Below, one piece after another: positions 13,621-24,300 of a stretch of 64,000 bases of DNA. The stretch comes from Rhopalosiphum padi (Eukaryota; Arthropoda; Insecta; Hemiptera; Aphididae). Within the stretch, counting starts at the first letter, position 1. Every line of letters begins with the position of its first letter. The position numbers and the translations under genes were made by a program. A model generated the notes under the pieces. It made no database searches and was not told where the DNA came from. It worked only from the letters and a program-made list of their open reading frames with translations. Location of the stretch: the NCBI RefSeq assembly GCF_020882245.1, contig NC_083598.1, positions 62,657,858-62,721,857 on the forward strand. Reading direction: 5' to 3'.

Positions 13621-15345
13621 CTGTTTAAACTAGCGATTATAGGTCGAGAAACAATCATATATTTCACTAGAGAGAACCAAGGCTGCAGCCAGCCCGCAGT
13701 TTATTTCAATTCACCCTATGCAATAATAAACGAAAAAAAATTATCTTGTGCCTCACTCGGCTTTAACTAGCCTACCCCGACAGTTGACATTTCAAACAAT
13801 ATTGTATTATAAATTGGACAGATAAATATTATTTAACTCGATCTTCAACACTCACTCGCTTGGTAACGGAAGTGCAGTTGAAACAAGTACAATATTTTCT
13901 ATTCAACCTGAAAGGTGTGTGTTGAGTTTGACTGTTTGAGCTTTGAAGTTGATAGACTGTCACTGTTACACTATCTATTACATGTTACAAATAATTATTT
14001 TACTTGTATACAAAATATTAGGTAAAATTTAAATCTTAAACAAAAATGTGTATTATATTTATTATTTACATTATAATCAAACAATAATAAGAGAACATAA
14101 ATGAACGAATTCACTCTTAACTATACATAAATTAAGAACGAATACAAGGGGAAGTGTACAAGAGCTAATCTCTTCGTGACCTCTTTTTATCAATGCAGTG
14201 TACCTAACCTAAAAACGACTTTTTTCGTATATATACTTTGCAATAATTGATTTTAGATAAATTAATATTATTTCCATTATTTGTAGGGGCGTAGGGCAAC
14301 TTCTATTCACACCGTTTCCAAAGTTACATAGCTCTTCATTTTATTGTTTTATATTTATTTATATTGTTTTGAAACAATATTAATATATCAAATATCATAT
14401 TATAAAGCAAAGAGCAGTAGTAGCAGTATATGTTTGGAAATCAAATATTGGTTTAGAAATGTCATACAGGTGTTACCACAGAAATCAAATTACAAACAAT
14501 TATTTATTTAATTAAATCTTTTTAAATCTTTTATCGTCGAAGTGGAATCTCATAGGAGTATCCTGCAAAATGTTGATCTTCCTAATTAAATAGCTAATTA
14601 ACTACATATTTTTCAAGATAAAATGTTCACTAATATATTTATTATAAGTATTTATTAAATTGTAAACTCATAGGCCCCAAACGAACATGTTCAGTGGGGC
14701 CTAAAATACTTACAAACAATAATACTTCTAAAATAGCTAAAAAAAATGTTTATAATAATAGATGGCTGTATCACATTCGTGTCAAGTTTAGTAATGTGAA
14801 AGGTGTTGATATTGATAATGTCTACACTGAAATTGTCATTCTTGCATGATATGTATTCGCGAAAGGGTTTACAATTAATCGTGTAAAAATATATTATTTT
14901 ATCGCTCAGCAGATTAACGTATTATGTCTGTGTTATAATTGACTATATAGATATAACCAATGGTACTGCGTAAGTTATTTAGAGTTTAAATAATGTATAC
15001 ATTATACACAGATGTCTTAGAAGTTTAAAAAATAATTATTACACCACTCATCAATACAAAAAATAATATAGAAAAATATAATAGAGAGAAACGGCGTAAT
15101 GTGTATGCAATTTCGCTACACATTCAGATACGGAGCTCTGAGACTGTGTGTGCATCTCATAATGTTCAAAGCAACACCGTGTTTACGATATTATTAAAGT
15201 GACACAGTATTATCAGTGAAACATCTATAGATCGGATACCATAGCCTATAAGTGAATTAATGTGTCCGCTATTAAGAGGTTAGGTACAACAGTATATTTT
15301 ATTGGTCCAATTACATTCAACAACAATAAGACTAATTATAGCTAC
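13621..15345. other. Intergenic DNA with one small hairpin
   Basis: AT-rich, with no coding frame. At about 14660-14712 an imperfect inverted repeat is visible: TTGTAA...TAGGCCCC and later GGGGCCTA...TTACAA, around a loop of about 15 nt. It is probably a relic of a small transposon. Confidence 0.5.
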
Positions 15346-15925
15346 CTAATAAATTATTTGTTCACAGTTAAGTAGTATTGAATTAGTAGGCTCATCGCAT
15401 AATTTGCCTATAACTACATTCCCAATGGACCTCCCCTCTACGTCTGTCGTTTCATCGATGGACACCCCAATGGGCCCATCTTGAATCTCACCTCGAATTG
15501 AAGAAAGTTTTTCAAGATAAATATTATCTTGAATATAGTTTTTTCGCAATGTGCTTTCATCTGAAATATTTTGACCGGTATATTTTTCCAAAAACATTTT
15601 GAAATCAGGATTTTATAATTTAAATAATGGTATATCTGAACGAATTAGTGCAAGACAAAGGTCAGTATAAAAAAACAGACTTACTATTACTAGATGTAGA
15701 TGTTAACAGGTAAAAGCTTTGTTTAAATTTTTCTTTACGTTGTATGCTTTCTTTATGTTTTCGTGTTGCAATGTGTTGTATATTTAAAGACCGCTGAGCT
15801 ATTGGTACTGGTTTTTCACACGCGACACACAGTAGAACTTGACCATCGCTTTTAAATGTCTCGTTTGGAAATTCATTATGGTACTGAGAAACTTTGGACG
15901 AAATAGTTTTACTAATTTTTGGCAT
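15346..15925 (-). pseudogene. Decayed hAT-type transposase with N-terminal BED-like zinc finger
   Basis: On the minus strand a frame starting at 15925 begins MPKISKTISSKVSQYHNEF. It includes a zinc-finger-like spacing, LCVACEKPVP...HIATRKHKES (Cys-x2-Cys ... His-x4-His), as in the CGGBP1-like/BED fingers of insect hAT transposases. After about residue 80 the frame is lost. The expected continuation (DLCLALIRSDIPLFKL then NPDFKMFLEKYTG) reads only with a frame change and an in-frame stop near 15617. A second open block (15597-15346) contains GVSIDETTDVEGRS, typical of the hAT catalytic region, and then ends. It has a shifted frame, a nonsense codon and no C-terminal dimerisation domain, so it is a dead mobile-element fragment rather than a host gene. 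Confidence 0.65.
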
Positions 15926-16935
15926 TTTTGAAATTTGTGCAGGTACGTACGACTACGATTACAGCCAAACACTAACTATAAAAACCTTCTGCTATCGCCT
16001 GTCAACCGTCTGCTATCAATTGTTAGTCGTATATAAATCTATACTATATTAAGATATCTATTATATCTATATGAAAATTATAAGATAACGACTATAAAAC
16101 TAAAGATAACTATTTATATATTTGCTCCACGTGGATTGTCAAAGTTCATAATTGTTGTTTTTGTCCACTGCAACATGGCTTGAAAACGTATGAACAATGA
16201 AATGATAAAATATGTTTAAAAATATTTAAAAATTAGTGAAATATGTAAAAATATGTAAAATAAAAGTAGCATCATTTTAATACGAATGATTTAAATCATG
16301 AACATTTCTTATCGATTCTTAAATATCTTGTTTTAATAAAAATATGCATTTACATATAAATCCGTTCCCTACTAATAATGTATTGCAATTGTTTTAATTA
16401 TTTACTAGCAGTAGACTAAAAATGTCTCATCTTCTGTTATATTTTTAAATGGATATAAAATATAGGTAACTATAAACAAACGAATTCATACAATTGAAAA
16501 ATAACAATATCAGTAAGACATAGTTATTATATAATTAGTACCTATTTAATATTATAACATAAAATTTAAGTATATAGGTACCTATAGCTATTGTATTTTT
16601 GGTGGACTCCTTTTAGAATTTATAATATAATACAAAATATATGCCCTTGAACAAAAATATATTATCGAGTTGACAATTCATAATTATATTTAACACTATT
16701 GTTAATCTAGTGTGCCGATTATTGTACTCACTCTTTCATTTACACAACTTTAAAAAACATATATCCATTAACTTTACATTTTCAATTTTTATTATAACAT
16801 TTCACTTACGACGCAAATGCACAATGCGTATATGTTAACAATTATTATATCTAATCGATTAAAACCAACATAATTTCAAGTTTTACACGTTTATAATTTA
16901 ACGGCAATGTATACTTTTTTAATCAGTTATCAAAA
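15926..16935. other. Intergenic DNA upstream of the gustatory receptor
   Basis: AT-rich; nothing recognisable. The receptor's promoter, and perhaps a short first exon, should lie here, because an acceptor-like ACTTTTTTAATCAG sits 12 bases before the chosen start codon. Confidence 0.45.
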
Positions 16936-19778
16936 ATGATTCCGCTCATATGTTTTTCTTCGCTTGTGTTCGGAAATTGGTCGTTGAAATGGAACGAAAA
17001 AGATCAAAGATTCGAGATATGTTATTATTTCTTTTTTACTTCAATTTTTATGATAATTTATTTTTTCTATTCAGTTTTTGCGTTGTTACATAATATAATA
17101 AAAGATAATTCCGGAACCGTTAATCCGCAATACTTAATAATTGCTTTGGCATACTTCATTCTCGGAGTTATGGTTTTAAACAGGTAAGAATGCATATAAA
17201 ATAAACTTAACAGTTACAATATATTTTCTGACACGGCTAAATGCAACTTTTGACGCGTTTTAAACGCGTCCTCTGAATTTATAAATACCTATATAATCGT
17301 TGCGCGGTAATATTTGGTTTACATTTCGCACAAATGCATAAAAATACATTAAGTATACTCATATAACATGACGCGTGGAAAAATCGTAACGACGGGCCCG
17401 GTTATCGCCGCGATAAACAACAACACCACATAATACGATGACGTACAAATACGCAACTGCAATCCGCGTGTGCAGTATATCGCGGTCCACATACACACAC
17501 ACACACACACGCGGCACAAACGTATGCGTATATAATTATATAATAAGTGTCTCGTCTGCGGCAGGTTGATAAACGCCGGTCACAGCGCGCGTTTCGCGGA
17601 CGAGCTGAAGCGCGGCTGCGGCCGGACCGTGGAGTCGGGCAGACACCTGCTGGAGTTCTGGCTCCGGACCGTCGGGTCCGCGGCGCTGCTGTGCATGGTG
17701 CACTTCAAGTACCGGTTGTTCACGGACATGCCGACGGCCGCCATCGCCGTGACCACAACGGTGCCGCTGTGCTGTTGCGTGTACTGCGGCTCGACGATGG
17801 AGTGCCAGTACGCGGCGGCGTGCGGCGCGCTCGCCCAGGAGTTCGCGTCCGTCAACCGCCGGGCCGGAGACCTGGGCCGCGACCTACGCGACCAATGGGC
17901 CGCCGCCGACCGGCTGATCCGGCTGTCGGACGCGCACTGCCGTCTGGCCAGGCTCGTCCGGCTGTTCAACGACGAGTACGGCGCGCCGATATTCTTCACC
18001 ACCGTCGGTCTGCTCCTCTGTCAGATATTCGCCATGAACGACATCGTCTCGGTGGTGGTCATCAGCGACCTGTTCGACGCCACGTACGAGCGCTACACGT
18101 ACGTGCTCGACGTGTTCACGTGGTCGTTCGCGTGGTTCCGGCTCTGGTGGATATGCTACCGGGCCGACGAGCTCGCGGCACAGGTGACCGCAGTCACGAT
18201 ATTAAAACTATATTATTGTAAATGCCTATGATATGCCCGCGCGTCATCGATATAATAATAATATTTGATAAATAGCCGCGGGTGTCGTGATGATGATGGC
18301 CGCCATAATCCGTGTCCGATCGTGTACGACGAGAGTCGTCCGGAATAAAATATATAATACGGAGGTCACAACCGGTGCCGTAAATACAGCAATGGGGAGG
18401 GGGGAATAATGAGGGTGCATCGAGGCCCCGAATCTATGAGATGCTTTTCTGGATTTCGACAAAAATATGCCTACCCAATATTGTTAATCATTTAATATCT
18501 ATATCAATATAGTTATTTTTTTCATGTTACATGCCCAAAATATTTATAACTTTTAATTGTTGTTTGAGGTTCAGGTACAGCATGAGCCCTGGAGACGTGC
18601 CCTCACCCCACCCCCCACCCGCCCACCCTCTTAATCCGGGTCCGGTCTCACGGTCCGGCCATGTGTTGGGTATAAATTATAAAGCTCACTGGCGTATATA
18701 TTATGATGTATCATGTATGTTATCTGTAAATATTAGTAAGTGTGGTTTTGAACGTTAAACGAATAATAAATCGCTGTCGACATTTAATACGAATAATGAG
18801 AGAAGGGCCAATAAAGTTTTTCCCAATAGGGCCGAATTTCTACGCCATTGATCACAATACATTGTATTGTATTATTAACTACTACTTACTATTAATAGTG
18901 TTTAGTTTGCTATAGTATATCAAATTGTATGTTAAAAATATTGTATAGAGAATCTCGTATAGGTCTATTGATGTTTAAATTTTAAAATATTGTAGTATTT
19001 AATTGTTCTAACTTGCTTTAAAATCAAATTACCAATAAAAAAAACCCTATGACATACTTTGAATAACAATTTTGAATTTAACTTAAATTTTATAATTTGA
19101 CAGCACATTCTATTATTAAAGCTAAAAAAATTAGTTCAGCTAATCTCAATTTTGTTTTAATATACGGTTTTAAGACGGAGAAAAAATACGGGTGGCCTCG
19201 TGTCACAAAATCACATTCATTCATTATTGTACATACCTACCTATTTAAACTTTATAGTCTATATTGACTATTATTACAATCAATTATTAATTACAGTTCA
19301 TATTCTTTTATTTAGGTTCACTTGACTGCAAAAATAATGCTTGAAAATGATATAAATTCATTTCCAGAAAAGACAAGAAAAATGGTAAAAAAATTTTAGT
19401 TGTTTACAATTAATAATATTTATGTATATTTGTAAAAGATGTTTGTTTTATTGGTTAACGTTAACAATCTAGGCTCTAGATTTGTTAGATCAATTGCTTC
19501 ATCGTTACGTGAGAATTACGGCGTGGGGGTTCTATGATGTTAATAAGGAATTACTTTTTATGGTAAATATCAATGAAAATTGCATTTTATTTCAGCGCAT
19601 GTTGGGTTATCTATTGGCTATTAGGTACCTATCAAATAAAGAATTATTTATTTTTCAGGTATTAGGTTATCAATTTGGTTTGTGTTTGATATGCACTCAA
19701 TTTACGACTTCCGGCACACAACTAGTTAATAACATTACGACAGTTCAACCAAATTCCACAACTGCTATAGAAAAATAG
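16936..19778 (+). CDS. Insect gustatory receptor (7TM chemoreceptor), five exons
   Basis: Predicted ligand-gated cation channel of the insect gustatory receptor family, in taste-neuron membranes. Exons: 16936-17183, 17565-18183, 19316-19384, 19473-19562 and 19659-19778; all junctions are GT-AG and frames join, giving about 381 residues, usual for the family. The diagnostic C-terminal part is clear: YRADELAAQVHLTAKIML, then LLHRYVRITAWGFYDVNKEL, then residues 343-357 ending FGLCLICTQF, which corresponds to the family's TYhhhhhQF signature. Several hydrophobic segments in exons 1 and 2 fit seven membrane spans. The start is uncertain: the ATG at 16936 follows an acceptor-like site, so a short upstream exon may exist. 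Exon 2 is strongly GC-rich (about two thirds G+C by eye) whereas exons 1 and 3-5 are AT-rich. The specific ligand and subfamily cannot be told from the sequence. Confidence 0.82.
17493..17510. repeat. (AC)n microsatellite in receptor intron 1
   Basis: Nine or so AC units, directly visible, about 55 bases before the acceptor of exon 2. Confidence 0.85.
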
Positions 19779-21378
19779 TCATAAACCTTTGAAAACTATA
19801 ATACTTAAATATTTTTCGGTAGTCAATTACTCACCTACCTAAATGCCATTTATTATCAATGCTAATACCTATTATATTTTTTTTTAATCTTATATTTTTT
19901 TAAATTTTATAAATTATCTCATGGCTATAACGACAACGACACAAATTGTTTTCTATTTGTGTGTTTTATTTAAACTTATATGTGTAGAATACCATTAAAA
20001 TTATAGAATTTTTAAAGATGATAATGATGTATGAACATTTTTTTAAAAATCTTTTACAGAATTAAGGTTTTGATTAGTAACGACAAAATAAATATTGTTA
20101 ATCGATGTAACCTTCAGCTTTTTTTTATTTAAACCTTATATTATATTATTATAATCTAGTGGTTTTCAACCTATATGTCACGACTCGTCAATTATTATCA
20201 AGTGAACCACGTCCGCAATAGAAACTAAAAATAAAATGTTTAAACAATTTTTTATTAGTATCATTATTCGTATGGGAGTATTTATTTTCGCATTATTCGT
20301 TTGTATTTGATTTCAAAATCAAAAGATTCTGTGGACCCAAAAAGTTAAAAACAATGTTATAATTTATACATTAATATCTCACGACGTTGCATTGCAACTC
20401 CCTAATAAACGACGCTGTGTCCGGCGTTGTACAATTAATAGTACCTACAACTTTATCCAATAATTAATACTATTCCTAAGTTGTTCTATATAAACCTCAA
20501 ACAAGATATCTCAATCCCTAAATTATCTATGATTCATCATACAATATGAATCTACATTTATATTATTGGTAAAAATATGAAAATCTGAAAAATTAAATGT
20601 AGAACAGTATGGCCAACAGTAAAATAGTCCTTTCTCTCGGTACAATTTTGGAAAATACAGCATGGTCTAATAAAAATGTATAAAAATGTTATAATTAACT
20701 AAGCAAAAGAACAAAATTTTTATCATTTTGAGTTAAACCAAGTGTTACTTACAGTCATTTTTTTTATATATATAGTGATTTAGAAATATAAGTATATCCA
20801 TATCACTCTCGATGAAACCATTAATATAATGCTATTAATTTTTTATTCTATTCAAACATAAGATCTTTTTTAAATTCATTATATACCTAACCTCGTTTAA
20901 TGTGAACTTTAAACGCATTCTTTTAAAGCTTTTAAAGCATTCCTAAATTCAAACTGAACCACAAATGTTCTCTAAATAATCAAAATATTTAAATATTCAA
21001 TGAAAATTTAACATAAAATACTAAATAGCAAATATTATCTTTATTTATTAATACATTTAACTTAATTTAACATTAAATGTAGGCATTAGACAAAAAAATA
21101 ATTATTCATTAACATTTAATAGTCTTAATCAAAAATATAAGTTGATATAAAATAAATTTCAATGTGTTACTATAATAAAATTAAATACACAAAATATAAA
21201 TAAATACAAAAATAACGCTTTTTGGTGTATTATAACGTTAATATGTAATTAAAATAAATTAATGTGAATATAAACACACCGAATGCATCTTAATATACAG
21301 CCTGTTCTGAAAGAGTGATTATGTTTTGTACCGTGATCAATTATTATTTACATGGGCAGAGTTATTGAAAATTGACAA
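19779..21378. other. Intergenic DNA between receptor and UHRF1, with one hAT-like end
   Basis: The two genes converge here. At about 20157 the words TAGTGGTTTTCAACC and TGTCACGACTCGTCAA resemble the terminal sequence of non-autonomous hAT elements, but no matching second end or duplication was found. The remainder is AT-rich and featureless apart from UHRF1's candidate poly(A) signal. Confidence 0.4.
21040..21045 (-). terminator. Candidate poly(A) signal for UHRF1
   Basis: AATAAA on the minus strand, about 335 bases past the UHRF1 stop codon. It is placed by motif only; in such AT-rich DNA a chance match is possible. Confidence 0.3.
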
Positions 21379-24300
21379 TTAACGATCTAAGTTATATCCT
21401 GGAAATAAATACAGCAGAGTTTGAGCTAATTTCTCATTCACATTCATAGAATAACTCTTTCCCAATTCTGCTCTACAAGATGGACATTGGAACACATCAG
21501 CGTTGAATGATCTTCTAAGACATCCCTAAAAAACATTGGTAATAATTATTATTAGTTAATATTTTTAAAATAAGCAATAATAAACAATTAAATTTACTAT
21601 TTTTACTTACTTTACAAATATTATGAGAACATTCAGTGGTAATTGGTTCAAAAACAATTTCTCGACAACATATACATAAAAACATTTCTTCAACTCTATC
21701 CAAAAATGCCTAAAAATGTAACCCAAAACAAAAATGTATGTAGTATATTGAAGAATACCTTATAAAATTACAATAGTACATACCTTTTTGCCTTTTTCTA
21801 AAAATTCTTTACAATCTTCCCAGTATTTTTGGTTGGCAATGTCAGCTTTGATGAGTGTTTCTGCTTCTTTTTCAAGTTTATACCGAATTTTTGATTTTTT
21901 TTCTGAGCAATTACTAACTTCATTTTTCAAAGAACTATTCATCTGATCATTATTCTTACACTGCTCATTGTCCTCAATATCAGCATCCTGCAGTGTCCTT
22001 TTTCTTTTAGACTCGGGTAATTTTGATTTTGTGTCATGGTTAGCAACAGTTTCTATATAGTTTTCAGGATACTAAAAACCACAGGATATAATTTACACTA
22101 TTTGCAATATTATCTATAATAACTTTTAACTCACAATTACTTTAAGACCTAATTGTTTTATACGCTTTTTGCCTTGTGCTGTCCAAGGAGCTGGCGTGGG
22201 ATCATCACGTTTTAGAACAAAACGCCATACAGTGAATCCTGATATTCCAGTTTCAGGATAATATTTTATTACTTTATAAATACCATCATACCTATAAAAT
22301 TAATAATTTTAACCATTTTAAACCTTTATAGTTTTTTTTAATACTTTTCAAATTCTTATCAGCAAAATTAAAAAAAATCTAGGAAAGAAACAGTCAAATA
22401 GAAAATAAGTGCTGAAGAAATGAATATATTTAAACTTTTAACCATTAAATCAAATGTTTCTAGGTTGTTTATTACATTTAATAAATTATCCATGCATTTT
22501 CTATCAGTTAAATTTTGGTTTACTTCTAGTACCATAAACCAAAATTATATGTAATTTTTTTCTATTATGATTAAAAGTTTAGTTAAATTTAGTTACAGTG
22601 ATTAGCAACCTTATTGGACTCTCAAGCCACATTCATGAATTAAAGAGTTTGCCAGCGGATAAAAATAAAAATTTTATATTCTTAAATTATTTATTATGAA
22701 AAAAGACTTTAAAATAATGAAATATATAACAAAAAAATTGTCGTTCTAAAATTTAAAATGGGCCGTATACATAAGCAGCGTAGGCCGCTGGTTGCAGACC
22801 AATAGTTTAAATTAATACATCTAATTAATCAAATTAAAATTGCAACTTGTTAATTCTAAAATTGTGGATAATTGCTTAGGCCAATTATATTTTTAATTTT
22901 TTAATTTAATGTTATCTTTCTATCATACCGATTTCCCATCTCTGGTGCAAATTTTGAATGTTTACGAAGTTTATAATTTCGTACGACTCTAACTGGTTTG
23001 CCTTTTTTCCAATCTACAGCTGTAGCTCCTTTTTCACTATCTATTTTTGCATTGCAATTAAGTGCCAAAGCTCTAAAATATAAAATTTTAAAATTACTAT
23101 CAAAAAATGTACATATATAAAGTTTTGTATTAAGAGGATTGTATACCTATTATAACGTGTCAATTCTTGGTCACAACTCTGCAGAGCAGTACGTTTATTT
23201 CCTGACAAATCACGTCCACCAGAACCAGTATACAAGAACACATCACCATTGTCAACATCATCTTCATAACCACCACTTAACACAATGCTAAACGCACCCT
23301 GATTATCTCTACCATGTATTCCTCCAACAGGAGGACGGTGAATGCCAGCTTCGGATACCTAAGAATAAAACATTTATCAAAACATTATAAAAGCTTAAAA
23401 AATAGTTTTTCCACTTACTTGTACACGGAATAACCATGCAGTCCCAACCTCAACGCCAGGAATAGGGCCAAAATGGTTTGATGGCACAATATTACACTTT
23501 TTTGTTCTTCCAACACATGCCATACCCTTACCCCAGTCTCTTTTTGATGTTGACATAGATTCTGGTGTTTTTTTCTTTGAAGCTTTTAATTTTTCACCAG
23601 CTTTGACAATTTCATTTTCATCATTTTTACATGACGGACAATACCTTTAACATTTTAACAGCACATCAAAACGTTAATATAAATCAATTAAAAAAACTGA
23701 CTAACCAATCATCACGTGGCGTTTCTTTTAAAGGTGGCGTAAGACATTCCATATGGTAAGGATGATTACATTCATCACACATTAACTGTTTATCTTCGTC
23801 ATCTTTGCCACCACAAACCCGACACCCACATTCCTTACATGATTTGTTCACATTGTCTTTGCACTTGATACAATATAAGGCAGCCGCTCCTTTACAAGAG
23901 TAAAACATAAATTAAATATTTTTTCTTTAAAATAAAGTATATTTTACTTTTAATTACTCATGACAACAGGTTCAGTTTGCATAATTTTATCGTCTTCTGG
24001 TGTACGCTCCGAAAGCAACTGATAGGGTTTTATTCTATAGATGTCATCAAGAAAAATTAAATTACAATTCTTTAACACGGCATTATCTAATCCAACAGTT
24101 ACATCTCCAATAACATTACAGCCTCTTCTATTAGTTTTTATTTGTTTTACCAGAACATCATACCAATAACCGCGTTCTTGAGGATAATCGACATTATAAT
24201 TCATGAGAACTCTATCATTTGGTTTTACATTTTCAAAAGACAAAATATCTAAAGCATGAGGCCGTATTTCTTGCAATTGAACTTCAATGGGAGGTTCTTC

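Noticed and set aside
17547..18221. A 224-codon plus-strand frame and a 140-codon minus-strand frame
   Set aside because: Arg/Pro/Gly-rich shadows of the GC-rich receptor exon; the receptor frame has splice sites and family motifs.
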